Below, in pieces: positions 46,001 to 57,190 of a stretch of 64,000 nucleotides of DNA. A model generated the notes under the pieces. It did not search any database. It saw only the letters and a program-made list of their open reading frames with translations, and had not been told where the DNA came from. Each line of letters begins with the position of its first letter. Positions within the stretch are counted from its first letter, which is position 1. The stretch is from Ailurus styani (taxonomy: Eukaryota; Chordata; Mammalia; Carnivora; Ailuridae). A program made the translations under genes and the position numbers. The stretch lies in the NCBI GenBank assembly GCA_002007465.1, contig LNAC01000230.1, forward strand, positions 1,762,896 to 1,826,895, given 5' to 3'.

Positions 46001-46638
46001 TGCTCAGGTCATGATCTCAGGGTCCTGGGATCGAGCCCCGCATGGGGCTGCCTGCTTGGCAGGGAGCCTGCTTCCTCCTCTCTCTCTGCCTGCCTCTCTG
46101 CCTACTTGTGATCTGATCTCTCTCTCTCTGTATCAAATAAATAAAAATAAAATCTTAAAAAAATATATAAGTACACATAGATCAATGGATAAGAACAAAA
46201 AGCCCAGGGCGCCTGGTGGCTCAGTGGGTGAAAGCCTCTGCTTTCTGCTCAGGTCATGATCTCAGGGTCCTGGGATCGAGCCCCGCATGGGGCTGCCTGC
46301 TTGGCAGGGAGCCTGCTTCCTCCTCTCTCTCTGCCTGCCTCTCTGCCTACTTGTGATCTGATCTCTCTCTCTCTGTATCAAATAAATAAAAATAAAATCT
46401 TAAAAAAATATATAAGTACACATAGATCAATGGATAAGAACAAAAAGCCCAGGGCGCCTGGTGGCTCAGTGGGTGAAAGCCTCTGCTTTCTGCTCAGGTC
46501 ATGATCTCAGGGTCCTGGGATCGAGCCCCGCATGGGGCTGCCTGCTTGGCAGGGAGCCTGCTTCCTCCTCTCTCTCTGCCTGCCTCTCTGCCTACTTGTG
46601 ATCTCTCTGTGTCAAATAAATAAATAAAATCTTTAAAA
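46001..46638 (+). repeat. 245-bp tandem duplication built on Can-SINEs (2.6 copies)
   Basis: Unit 1 is 46001-46245 and unit 2 is 46246-46490. By eye they are identical. A third partial copy starts at 46491 and is identical for about 110 bases. Each full unit contains most of a Can-SINE body and tail, a roughly 45-bp spacer that resembles LINE-1 (ACACATAGATCAATGG), and the head of the next SINE. The third SINE has a different tail (GTGATCTCTCTGTGTC instead of GTGATCTGATCTCTCTC). The first copy lacks its SINE head. Confidence 0.95.
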
Positions 46639-46794
46639 AAAAAAGAAGTGCAGGACAAGAGATACGTCTAAAATACAGAGCTGGCAAGGAGGACGGGGAA
46701 GCCCAAGCTGCTTGATTGGACTGATATAGGGCCTGGGGATGGGAGTAGGATGGTAGTCAAGGAAGGTCTCATAGAAAAAGACCCTCTGCTCTTA

Positions 46795-46885
46795 TGTAAG
46801 GTGCATCACGTTGGCCAAGTCAGTTCACCTCTTTGAGCCCCGTTTTCCTTCTCGGAAAAATGAACAATCGCCACATGTCCTTGTG
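46795..46885 (+). repeat. MIR core fragment
   Basis: GGCCAAGTCAGTTCACCTC, TTTGAGCCCCGTTTTCC and CGGAAAAATGAACAATC resemble the MIR core and following segment. Confidence 0.6.
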
Positions 46886-47033
46886 GCCTTGATGCTCCAT
46901 AACATTCCACCAAACAGGAAAGAGTAGGGAAAGAGCTCCACATTTCTCCTCCACATTTCTTCTTTTCATCCTCCCTCTTTCTTCTTGCCCATTCATTTTC
47001 TCTTGCAGCCAGTTGGCCCTTTCTCCTTGCTTT

Positions 47034-47165
47034 GCTTTTTTCTTTTTTTTTTTTTCTTAAAGATTTTATTTTTTCAAGTCACCTCTATGCCCAACACAGG
47101 GCTCGAACTCACAACCCTGAGATCAAGAGTCACATGTTCTACCGAGTGAACCAGCCGGGCGCCCC
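47034..47165 (-). mobile_element. Short Can-SINE with imperfect 12-bp TSD
   Basis: A long T-run (reversed A-tail), then AAGTCACCTCTATGCCC, GCTCGAACTCACAACCCTG and the reversed head GAACCAGCCGGGCGCCCC. TCTCCTTGCTTT (47022-47033) and TCTACTTGCTTT (47166-47177) differ by one base. Confidence 0.88.
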
Positions 47166-47177
47166 TCTACTTGCTTT

Positions 47178-47455
47178 CCTTCGGGCTCTCCTCTGTGCTG
47201 GTGCTGCTGTGCAAACCAATGTGATATCACGACTGCAAAAGGGCTCCTTTCAGAAAAAAACAAAAACAAAAACAAAACACCAAGTTCCCTTGTATGAAGA
47301 GATCAGTTTCTTCATTGTTCCTCCTAATAACACGATCGGTTGAGTCCTAAACAATGGTTTCTAAATTTTACCTCCAGGAATTCTTTTTTTCCCATGTCAA
47401 GACTTCAGAAAATTTTTTAGTAACTTCACATTGACCCTCACAAAAGCTCCACCTC
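47178..47455. other. Unique sequence with an A-rich (CAAAA)n stretch
   Basis: The A-rich tract lies at about 47254-47278. No other recognisable feature. Confidence 0.45.
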
Positions 47456-47459
47456 CATA

Positions 47460-47515
47460 TCCATTTAACAAACATTTATTAAGGCTTCCTCTGTGTCAGG
47501 GAGTTTATGATTTAT
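47460..47515 (-). repeat. Possible L2 fragment, antisense
   Basis: CATTTAACAAACATTTATTA followed by TTCCTCTGTGTCAGGG resembles antisense L2. It is very short. Confidence 0.45.
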
Positions 47516-47689
47516 TTAGCGGCTGTGGCACCGAGCCCAGTTCTATATAAAACATATTAGCAAGGCAATCTTTGTTCTGTCACAACTGGAGCCATGAGCC
47601 CTCAACATGTATATGTGGTTTTGACTAGAAGTTGTGCGTTTAGTAGGTGTTGAAAGCCACCTGTCAAAAACCAAGCCGCTTTTCAAAAA

Positions 47690-48360
47690 GTTCTACCCCA
47701 TTAGTAATCAAAGAAATGAAAAGTTAAAACAAATGAGATTCCATCATTCTCCTAAAACACTAGCAAAGATGTAAAGAGATAAAATGCAATGACAAGGAGT
47801 AGGGTGAGCTGGGTATTCTCATACGTTGTCAGTGGGAATGGTAAATAAACTATAGTGCATCCATAATAAATTATGGTACAGCCACACGAGTGAATTCTAT
47901 GCAACCATTAAAAATAATGTTTTTGAGATCACTTACAAACATGATAGACTATTCATAATGGAACAGGAAGCGAAAATAGCGAGTATCAAACTGTGTATGC
48001 GGGGTAATCACATTTGGGTAAAACAGTGTATGTTTCTTTATGAGTGCATAGGGGAAAAAAGGGGGTAAAAGGAAACATACCAGAATGCTAACAGTAATTA
48101 TCACTGCGTGGTGTGCTAAGAGGTGATTTCACTGCTCTTTTTAACATTTCTGTGAATATTCCACACTTCCTGCAACAATGCGGCTGCTTTCTAGCACTGG
48201 AAAGATATTACAATGTATTAGAAACAGAAGAACACACACTAAAATGTTAACAGCAGTCTTCCTCGGATCGCAGGATGGGGGTATGAGTTTTATGTTCTTC
48301 TTTTCGTGTTTTCCACATTGCTAAAAATTTCCTACACTGAACATGTACTAACTTCATAGG
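47690..48360 (+). mobile_element. Old LINE-1 distal ORF2 and 3' end, sense
   Basis: AGTAATCAAAGAAATGAAAAG, TGGTACAGCCACACGAGTG, TTCTATGCAACCATTAAAAA and TACCAGAATGCTAACAGTAA match the end of an old L1 (L1ME or related). A second similar end (ACACTAAAATGTTAACAGC at about 48236-48255, then TACACTGAACATGTACTAAC) suggests two related 3' ends side by side. Confidence 0.68.
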
Positions 48361-48454
48361 GCTCAAAAGGAAAACTCAATGAAGAACAATGGGACTGTCA
48401 GACGAATTAGTGAAGATTAACATGAACAAGCACATATCATTTAAATGAGTGAGT

Positions 48455-48620
48455 TCTACTGCCTCACACCTTGGCAATAGTTTTAGGCTCTATCGCTTTG
48501 AGCCAGGTCACTTAACTCGTGTGTGCTTTAGGGACTCCATAATTACCGCGTGCTTTGAAGGGATACTGTGATGGGGAGTGTGATAACACTGATGAAATGC
48601 TTTGAACTCAGGAAAGAAAG
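48455..48620 (+). repeat. Possible MIR remnant
   Basis: GAGCCAGGTCACTTAACTC, TAGGGACTCCATAATTACC and AATGCTTTGAACTCAGG resemble a diverged MIR. Confidence 0.45.
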
Positions 48621-48997
48621 ATACGCAGCATGGAGTAATGGATAATTTAATCTTCTACTGTGTAGTGTTTTTTTCCTTCCCTAAATCCCCCTTCTTCTGT
48701 CCTATTCTTCTGGTTCTCTGGCTCCTTTTTCCTCCCATCTCTTGCTTGTACCACAAATATTTTCATATCGAGTTAAATTGATTATGAATGAATCATGAAC
48801 TTGATTAACCAGTTTCTCTTAGATCAATAAAAGTTTGCTTAATTAACTTGGATGTGAAGTTTACAGCACTATTTTTAAATCATCATTCTTTGGCTCCTGC
48901 TAGACAGAGCTATCTACATAAATTTTACATGTCAGAAAACACTCACATATGAATGCAATCTCCCCTTTTACCCTATGAATTCAGCCTCCAACGCTAT
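48621..48997. other. Unique AT-rich sequence with homeodomain-type sites
   Basis: No repeat seen. Several homeodomain core motifs cluster at about 48770-48850, including palindromic TTAATTAA at 48839-48846. The region may be conserved non-coding; that is inference. Confidence 0.4.
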
Positions 48998-48999
48998 GA

Positions 49000-49150
49000 G
49001 TTCAAGAGTCCTGGCTTCGGGGTGAGGACAAGTTGGGTTCAATTTTGTCCTCACCACCAACCCACAATGTGATCTCGGGTAACTCCTATCCCCCTTCTGG
49101 GCCGGTTTCCTCATCTTTCAGATGATAAAGGAGCAGCCTGGATTACCCAG
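49000..49150 (+). repeat. MIR element
   Basis: AGAGTCCTGGCTTCGGGGTG, CAACCCACAATGTGATCTCG, GGTAACTCCTATCCC, GGTTTCCTCATCTTTCAGA and GATGATAAAGGAGC follow MIR with moderate divergence. Confidence 0.75.
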
Positions 49151-51115
49151 AAGGCCCAGATGATAGCTGTGAAAGCATCGTGACAAGTGGGGAAGAACCA
49201 CCACTGTTTGAATGGGCCACCCCCATGTTCACCGTGTCCCTACCTGGAACAGCACCAGGCACACACCAGAGGCTCAGAACACAACAACATAATTGGAATG
49301 ACACACTACAGCAAAGGAACCCATATCCCAAGTCAGCAAATAACCTTTTACTGGCAAGTACAGCCCACTAAGCCTTTTGGCAATCATTCCTGGACAATAA
49401 AGCTGTCAGCCCTTGTTTTAAAAAGTACTTATAGATAAAGGGATAAAAAGGGGGAAGGGGAGCTAGTCTTGTTATAAGAATGGGTTAGCAGAGCTGGGGA
49501 GATAGTTTAGTCTGCCAGACAGTATTCTTAGATGGTATGGTAGATGGGAGAGCATATCATTACCGAGATGAATAGATATCTGGGTACAGAGAGCAGGGCG
49601 TATGTATAGAAGCTAATAAGTGGAACGATGGACAATTTAGGAAAGCGGGCCGCTGAGGGAGCACGCTGCCGTTATCCAGAGGAAATTCCCAACAATCACT
49701 AATCTTCCGGCACCCGTCCCATCAAACACCCAACAGACACCCTTGCCCTCACACCACCTCTTATAATTACCCTTAGGACCACTGCGTAGCACAAAGTGTG
49801 CCTCTGTGCAAAGCAGGGAAAGGGGCCCTCCTGGCACACACAAAAAGCACCCCCTCTGGGCCATCCACCTGGAAAAAGGATAGAGGGATTTCAAAAGGTA
49901 CCCTTTCTGAGTGGACCAATTAGGCACAAAGTACTGGTTGGCAGGCAGTACCCGGCATTACAGCTCTCGTGTGCTGGCATCAGCCAGCCATCAGCCTGGC
50001 ATCTACCATACTCTGAGAGGCTGATGGCGCATGCTCACTCGCTGTCTCGCTCATGCCACCCCCCTCACCCCCCCCACCCCGCCCCAGCGTTAGTCCAGGG
50101 CCAGGTTCATTTCTGACGAATCGCCGCACTTCTGCATTCGCCCACTCCAGTTGCACTGTGCGCTACTGCCATTTTTCATCGTGCTTTTAGATTGGGACCC
50201 GATTCATCTCTGAGGGATGGAAAACTAAAGGTTTCAGTCAGTATCTTAATGAACAGGAGGTCATTCTGCACAATGGAAACCAAAATGAGCCTCATTGGTG
50301 AGGGGGATAGTATTTCCAAAAGCAGCTTCCATGTAATATTTTGTCCCATTAACTACTCCCTGGAAAATAAGTCTTTTGGTCTAGTAACTTTAGGAAACCC
50401 TATGTACTGTATCTCTTGGAAATTAGAATCATACCTTAGTGAATTACAGCTCTGTTTCACCCACCATTTCCCAAATGTATTAACCATGGAACCGTGCTCA
50501 GAAGCCCTCATCTTCCTTCCGGTTCAAGGCTTCAAGGCTTAAGGCTTCATTCCGGGAAACCTCTGTGACAATGCAGGCCTTCTCCGGCTCTGCCTGGCCA
50601 GCCTTCCTGGAGAGGATTTCTGAAGGCAGAGCTTGTGGGGCCTGAGGGGGGCGCTCCTGGAGTGGCAATTCCAGACCGAAATTCCCTGGCTCGGAGTCTC
50701 CCTGGGAATCCCCTGGGGAGGCCCAGGTGTGCACCCAGGTGAAAGAAAGCTATTGTGGAGGGTCTGTGCTCTGCCAGGGACCCCAGGGCCCGGTCAGGGG
50801 CGGGGGGAGTGAGGGAGGAGATGAAGGGGAAAGCATCTCCGGCTGCTTCCGGTGGCTGTGAATGACGCTGGCAAACAAGGTCTGGGGCTTCGGAAGGAGA
50901 CAGCGCATGCCTGTGCAAGTTTTGGGGTCCTGACAAGGTGAAAATTTCAGGAGAGATTTACCCACAACCCCCCCCACCCGGCCCACCATAGACGTCTCTG
51001 TCACGATTGTGAGTTTGCAAAGCACTACTGGCATTACATCATTGGACCCTTGGCAATCCAGTGAATTACAAAAGGAAAGTAAATTCCGAGTACATACGTG
51101 AATCGCTGAGGCTTT
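49151..51115. other. Unique sequence; C-rich tract with G-quadruplex motif on the minus strand
   Basis: No transposon recognised. C-runs of 6, 8, 4 and 4 at 50059-50085 form a G-quadruplex pattern on the minus strand. Near 50521-50547 the octamer-like AAGGCTT is repeated three times. Open frames of 106-129 codons at 49796-51118 overlap on both strands and show no domain. Confidence 0.45.
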
Positions 51116-51119
51116 CATC

Positions 51120-51225
51120 CATATGTTAGCCTAGATAATAGTTTAAATCCTCATAACAACCCTATGAGGGTAAGTGCCTTTATTAGCTCCCTTTATTCCA
51201 GATTTTGCAACTGAGGCTCAGAGTG
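51120..51225 (-). repeat. MIR fragment, antisense
   Basis: TTTAAATCCTCATAACAACC, CTATGAGGGTAAGTGCC and TTTTGCAACTGAGGCTCAGA follow antisense MIR. Confidence 0.78.
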
Positions 51226-51234
51226 CTTACTTTA

Positions 51235-51345
51235 TAATAGTCACTAGGCTACGTGCCGGGAATACAAAGGGGAGTCAGGCAGACGTAGTCCTCTCTTGAA
51301 AGTATTCACAGCCTAATGAGGGAGGCCAGCAAATAAGCAGCACTC
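51235..51345 (-). repeat. L2 fragment, antisense
   Basis: GTGCCGGGAATACAAAGGGG, GTCCTCTCTTGAAAGTATTC and ACAGCCTAATGAGGGAGGC follow antisense L2. Confidence 0.65.
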
Positions 51346-51389
51346 AGAGAGCTGTGAGAAACTACCATGACAGTTAAACATCGTGCTAA

Positions 51390-51600
51390 CAGCTAGCACT
51401 TAATGATTGCTTACTATGTGCCAGGCTTTGCACGCATTATCTTCTTTAATCCGGACACATTCCTACAAGGAAGGTTCTGTCACTATCCCCGCTCTAAAAA
51501 TGAAGAAACCAGGCCAGAGAATGATGGACTAGTCTAGAGTTCATCAGCTAGAAAAGGCTGGAACCAGGATTCTAACTCAAGTCAGTCTGACAATAGATTT
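51390..51600 (-). repeat. MIR element, antisense
   Basis: AGCACTTAATGATTGCTTAC, TATGTGCCAGGCTTTGCAC, CACTATCCCCGCTCTAAAAA, TGAAGAAACCAGGCC and TGGAACCAGGATTCTAACTC match antisense MIR well. Confidence 0.88.
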
Positions 51601-54600
51601 GTTGTTAACTCCGAAGTTAATTATAGACGGTCCTATGGAATCGACATTGACAGCATCTTCAGCTTTGTATTCCAGCACACATGGCAAGTCTTCTTTTTAA
51701 AAAGTTGATTGGAATATTCATTGTAACCCAGTTGGGAGGAGGCTTTATTTGTATAGGCCCAAAACTGCAGAGGCTTAAATTTTTAGTTCTAGATAATCTC
51801 ATCACAGTAAGTGACTAATCTGCATCAAGTCTGGTTCCTTGGGGTAACACGGGGCTGCTGGGCTCTCAAAAGCAAAGGAGCTGTGACTGTGGTTGTTTAA
51901 TTTAAAGGACAAGAATGAAACCAACCTACTTGGCTAGGCATATCTGAAATTTGGCTTGTAAGAGCTCCAATTGGATCTGCATCCAATTGGATGTAGTTTT
52001 GACTCTGAGCTCTTGGTTCTGCAAGGTTAGCAACCCCAAAGTTCTACTGGCTAAAGTTTGCTTATGTCTTCTGTACCAGTTTAAAGGGGCACTGGGTCAT
52101 AGATGATACTAAATATATTGGGAGAGGCTTAAAGAAACTGAAGAGGAAGAGCCCCAATTCATACAAAAATAGTTTTCAGTTCCTTAAACCAAACCCGTAA
52201 ATTATATCTGCATGTAAAGAGAAGCTTGTTTTGCCTCTTTATTGGCTACAATCTTGGTCTTTTAGGAAAGGGGGACTTTGGCGGGGGGCCACTCTGTAAC
52301 TGAGGGGTTTTACTTTCCACCCCATCCTTGAAGAATGGGATACTTATTTAATAAGTCACACGTGTCTTCCTGTCTCACCAGCAATTGCCAAACATCATCT
52401 ACCGGGTTCCTCCCGCGATAGAAATACAGTCTTTCCTAGATGACAGCACAAAGACGCATCAACATGTAATGTCCACCCAACAGACCATATAACAAAGGTA
52501 AAACAGGCAACCCTCGCCTTTATGAGGTGCCAAGTCATAAATCACACCTGTCTCACTTCCTTCTTTTCTTTAAAAAAAATCCCGACTATATTAATCACTG
52601 AAGAGACAGAAGCAATCCTATTACCTCCTAGGCTTTCACATATGGTCAGGGCCTTGCACAACTCTAGAAGGTGCACACTACAGCCTACCACCTCTCCCCA
52701 TACCCCCCCAAGTCCCCCCCAAACATGGCTTTGGTGGATCTGCTTTTTGCATACTGGAGATGCTTTTGTTCACACAGCTCTTGGCACCAAACGTTGGCTC
52801 TGCTTAGCAACACTAGGAAAGCAGAAGAGATACCCACTCACTTCTCAGCACTGCTTTTCTCGTGTCAATTCTAAGAACATTCTGTAACATTTTCATTTTT
52901 TTATTAGACATTAATGAAAACAATAAGCAAAGCTGGGTCAATCGTAATTGGTCTCATGTAGAAAATGACAGCTAGTCAATTATTTTTGATAAGCCCTTAG
53001 AAACAGCAAATAAAACATCTGTGCAATAACCCCTTGTCAATAGAATAGTCATAAATCTGGGTCTCAATACTCTGACCAATGCTTTAAGGAAAAAAATATA
53101 TTTTCTTTAAGCATAGTAAGAGAAGGATTTTGAAGAAGGATGCCATCTCCCTCTCTAGATAAGAATGAATATTTGGCTAATCTTAAAAGGTTCTTCTTGG
53201 CTCCACTGGGCAACAGGAAAATCTTAAAATTGCCATTTCTGGCAGGCAGGGAATAAATGGATGCAAACATCTCCTGCTCAGGCAGAGAAGGGGGTCACCC
53301 AAGCGATGGGGTCTGAGGAGTGCTCAGAAGGCCCCACAATGAATAAATGCCACCATGTATGTTTCATCCCTTTGTATTAAGGGAACTGCGCAAACGCCAC
53401 CAGGCTCACCATGCGCACACACACACGCACCCCCAGTTAACACGGAAACACTCCTAAGAAGGAGAACACATTAAGCCTCTCTGATTACTGACACATTTCC
53501 CTTCACACAGACAGCATCTGGAAGCACAGGAATAACTTTACCCCAACTAACTTTACCCAGAGGGAGAGGAGGGGAGCACAATTGATCCAAAACGTCGATC
53601 ACGAGGTATTTTCTCAAAAGGGTGCAGCAGGGTGGTAGTGTTGGGGAAGGGGAGGCAAAGGGACAGTTGGGGTAGCAGCATTTTCGAGGCATCAGCACCT
53701 TAGGAGGGGGGAGGAGAATGGAAGAAAGATGAAGAGATGGTTAAAGGGCATGAAATGCACTCACTTCATGGTTTGGGCTAAGGCCGTTCCTGATCCCATT
53801 TCACAGGGATTGACTCTGAAGAAATTTCCCATAATAGAATTAGGAAAGTAGGCTATTATTTGCTATGTGTTCCTGGAAGGCTCACATTAACTGACAGTAG
53901 TTCCTGGGAATTTATACCCAATTTGTTCTCCAGCTGTTGGCATCTCATGCCAGTGGGTAGGTACGGACAGCTGCAATCCGCATCGCCTCCCCGGGGCCAC
54001 CTGGCCCCGATCGCTCCTCAGCCCCGTCCCTAATCTCTGTGAACAGGCACCGCTCACATCTTCAGCAGCCTTGTCTAGCCCGAACCCAAGTCTAACTGAC
54101 AGATTGGCTACATTGCCCAATTTGAAAATATTTTTTTCTTGGGAGTGCACTTCCGAAGTTTTGGTGAAAATGTATGGGGAGATGTGTTACAATTTACCAA
54201 CATGTGATTTGACTTTCTGTCGTAGTTGAAAATTTGTATTCATGAAGCAAGAAAATATCTTATTCAAAGAAGAGTGTGAAACACAACTCTCAAACTGTGA
54301 ATGAAACTGAAATAACTAGTGCTAATTTTGGATCTTCTTTCATTCTCAAAGTCGCTTGCATTTCAATGGCCTAGGGACACATACCTGGTGCTTTACACAG
54401 ATTACAGTTTGCTGGTGGGAAAAAGCATGTCCCTGCTCTTCTTGAATAGCAAGTATGACGTGTGCACAATAAACTTCCTCTTAGACACTAGTACGTTAAA
54501 TGGGATATTGCTTTCTGTTTTTTTTTTAATTTAACACGTCCTGCTGTCGCCCTATTTACAAGTTCTCTTCCTTCAATAAAATTCAATTACAGTTATCTGT

Positions 54601-54725
54601 GGGATGTCTTTTCATTTATATCCTATACCCCCCAAAAAAGATATTCTGATATTAACGTTTTTCTCCCTCTGTAAGTTAAAATTTCAAACCTATCATGGGA
54701 AGTGTAACTTCTAAAACGGGTACCA
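51601..54725. other. Repeat-poor unique block, about 3 kb
   Basis: No transposon recognised. Small tracts: C-runs at about 52703-52720 and a CA-rich stretch at 53417-53431. A compact CpG-containing GC patch lies at about 53975-54030, too short for a CpG island. Open frames up to 121 codons lack domains. Confidence 0.5.
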
Positions 54726-54727
54726 GG

Positions 54728-54871
54728 GACCCCTGGGTGGCTCTGTCGGTGAAGCCTCCGACTTTTGGTTTAGGCTCAGGTCATGATCTCAGGGTTGTGA
54801 GATTGAGCCCCATGTGGAGCCTGCTTAAGATTCTCTGTTTTCCTGGCCCTCTCACCCTCCCCTATACCTTA

Positions 54872-54925
<54 letters not shown>

Positions 54926-54962
54926 TTTCTCTCCCCTCCCCAAGAAAAAATAAATACATAAA
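54728..54962 (+). mobile_element. Can-SINE (older long subtype) with expanded (CT)n
   Basis: GGACCCCTGGGTGGCTCTG head, GGCTCAGGTCATGATCTCAG and GGAGCCTGCTTAAGATTC are followed by (CT)n at 54879-54921 and an A-rich AATAAATACATA end. No clean TSD was found. Confidence 0.9.
54879..54921 (+). repeat. (CT)n microsatellite inside a Can-SINE
   Basis: About 21 CT units expanded from the pyrimidine-rich region normal to Can-SINEs. It is likely length-polymorphic. Confidence 0.95.
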
Positions 54963-55439
54963 AAATAACGATAAAAATAAAACAGATAACAGTACACTCT
55001 GTGATCTGGGTATTGAGAAGCAATAAGAGTCATTCTTATTGTTTTACATATAAGCCAACAAAACAATGTAATTAAGATTACACTATTGCAGACGGTATTT
55101 TGCAAAATAAATTACTTTTGCAACTTTTCACCAAAAAGATGCATATAAATATTGTCATTTCATATTGGAAACTCACAAGCAATCCTCTCCACGGATTTTT
55201 TTTTTGTTGTTGTTGTTGAGTCAAACAGGAGGGGGAAAAAGGAGAGAAGCCTTTCACACAGGAAAATGCACTCACAGAAGGGTAAATCCATTCGGATTTC
55301 GGTTGCCGCGACAGCAGCCTATGTAAAGTTTGCTTGCAGGTGTAAATCAGTTGATTCTGTTGTCTCAACAACGTGGAGTGCCTTTTTCGTCTTTTCTTCT
55401 GTGTGGTAATTGGTAAGTAACCAGGATAATAGTTAAAAA

Positions 55440-56330
55440 TTCTGAAGCCCACACCTAATTAAGCCCTGGTGCCATTTTGGCAGTAAATCTTCGGCACAAT
55501 TAGGGGAGCCAGGCAAGTCACTGCATTGTATCCCAACAAAGCTCAACCAAGCCACTTCACATGGGCCGGGGCCTCGGGGCCTCTCCGGGTTCCGTAGACA
55601 ATGCTACGGGGAATGTCGGAGGGCAATTTAGAGCCACTTACAGAGCTCCCTGACGTAACCATTACTTGTGCTGCAGATTTCGAGGTTGAAGCAGCAGCCA
55701 GCTGCTGAGATTACTAAGGTGTATAGACAATTTAAATATGAAAAATGGCAAGAAAAATAGACCGATGGATGTGGCATTTCCAGATACAATCATCTGAGGC
55801 GATTTTCCTGCCTTCCTCTATGTGAGCAATAAGGAGAAAAAGAAAATGATACTTAAACTGAGAGAAACTACAGAGAAATGACCTCATGTTCCATTAACCA
55901 CAATCAATACCTTATATATGCATGCAAATGCAAGTTTCAACACGGCACCCATATGCAAATTGTAAATATGAAGCAGTATCCCTTCTGGTGCACAATTGAG
56001 CATGAGGTCGCTATTTATTTAGATTTTGGGTAAATTGCATGCTTTCATCTCTGTGTTATGGGAAACGGTCCCCTTTACCTCCTTCAGAAGTTACCTATGG
56101 CCGCTATTAATGCCCACAAGCAATGCGGTGACCCCGGCAATGTGTAATTCCACAGCGCATATTTAATTTTGAAGGTGAAAAATGAGACATACTCCCCTTA
56201 TAACACTTACTTTTATGACTCTCCTAATTCTTTGAAATTTATTATTTTCACTAAAAGCACCCAGAAGGTAATTGAAATAGATTTTCCAGATACATTTCGA
56301 GATTATCTTAACCTACAGTAACATGGTAAC
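55440..56330. promoter_or_regulatory. Candidate conserved non-coding element (possible enhancer)
   Basis: The segment is free of transposons and low-complexity DNA and dense in transcription-factor-like sites. Two perfect POU octamers ATGCAAAT lie at 55922-55929 and 55953-55960. A homeodomain core TAATTA is at 55456-55461 and an E-box CAGCTG at 55699-55704. It also keeps CpGs (around 55560-55625) in an AT-rich setting. Known developmental enhancers often look like this, but motif clusters also occur by chance. The regulatory role is inference and the limits are arbitrary. Confidence 0.3.
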
Positions 56331-56419
56331 TCATTCATAACGTTCTTAGCAAATACAGGAAATAGAATTTCCCTGGTCAAAAAAAAAAATCCCAGCTAAC
56401 CTGCTACTCCAATATCCTT

Positions 56420-56462
56420 CAAAAACAAAACAAAACAAAACAAAACAAAACAAAAACAAAAA
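56420..56462 (+). repeat. (CAAAA)n simple repeat
   Basis: Pentanucleotide repeats with occasional extra A, not attached to a recognisable SINE. Confidence 0.93.
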
Positions 56463-57067
56463 GCAAAATTAAGGTCATTTTCAAAGACCTTCTGTTGTTC
56501 TTTGGAGATCAAGCTATGGCCCCTAAACCAGTCCAGTCACCCACCGGAACTGGAAAAGGGAAGGGGGAGATAAGGGTTGGATGTGGCCTTCTGGGAAAGA
56601 ACCAATCGTTCTCTCTCTCTCTCATTCTCTCTCATGCGTGCTCACTCAGGCTCCCAGGCTAGGCATTTAGTGCCTGAATAAGAGCACCGACTCCAAGATT
56701 CTCTTGTGGCTCGAAATGCCTGAGGAACTCCCAGAAAGGAGTGTGTCACTGTCACGGGCGGGTCTGGCAATGAGTCTTCTCTGAATCAGATATTAAATTA
56801 TTGGCTTGCTGGGCCCAGAAAATAAATGGCCAGAGGAGAATGGATCACGGTTTTCAGAGCAGAGAGAATACGAGCTATAATTGCAACTGGGAAATGAGAA
56901 AGACACATCAGCAAGTTGCCACTAGTGTAGAATCAAACGGGACCCATGGTGTCTGGTCTTCCTACCTAGACAGGCAGCTCCTAGAGGGCAGGAGACCTTC
57001 TCAAAACTCCCCTCTCTTCCTATAATCATAGTGCTCAAAAACCACTTATGGCAGACCATAACCCACA

Positions 57068-57190
57068 CAGTTGTTCATTCAGTCAAAATTTCATATGTAG
57101 TCACTACGGCCAAGGTGCTGGAATAGACGAAGAGCAAGTCACCATATCTGCCCTCAAGGAGCTTAGACTTGAAACCGAAAGGTAAGGCAA
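57068..57190 (-). repeat. L2 3'-end fragment, antisense
   Basis: TTGTTCATTCAGTCAAAATT, AAGGTGCTGGAATAGACG and CTGCCCTCAAGGAGCTTAGA follow antisense L2. Confidence 0.72.

Larger units (their letters stand above)
54963..57067. other. Unique sequence including a candidate regulatory segment
   Basis: No transposon recognised. Simple tracts are T/GTT at 55196-55216, (CAAAA)n at 56420-56462 and a CT-rich stretch at 56610-56632. The segment 55440-56330 is listed separately. Confidence 0.5.

Noticed and set aside
45990..46504. Two identical 82-residue predicted peptides suggesting a duplicated small gene
   Set aside because: The identity comes from the 245-bp SINE-containing tandem duplication. The reading frame crosses SINE and L1-like DNA.
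50498..51118. GC-richer region with overlapping frames of 78-129 codons as an exon cluster
   Set aside because: Frames on the same strand overlap in different phases without domains, and I see no convincing splice or promoter pattern.
53975..54030. CpG-containing GC patch as a CpG island promoter
   Set aside because: It is only about 55 bp, far below island length, with no gene next to it.
54879..54921. Regular short repeats as a possible CRISPR array
   Set aside because: It is a (CT)n tract inside a SINE. No array with spacers exists and the DNA is mammalian.
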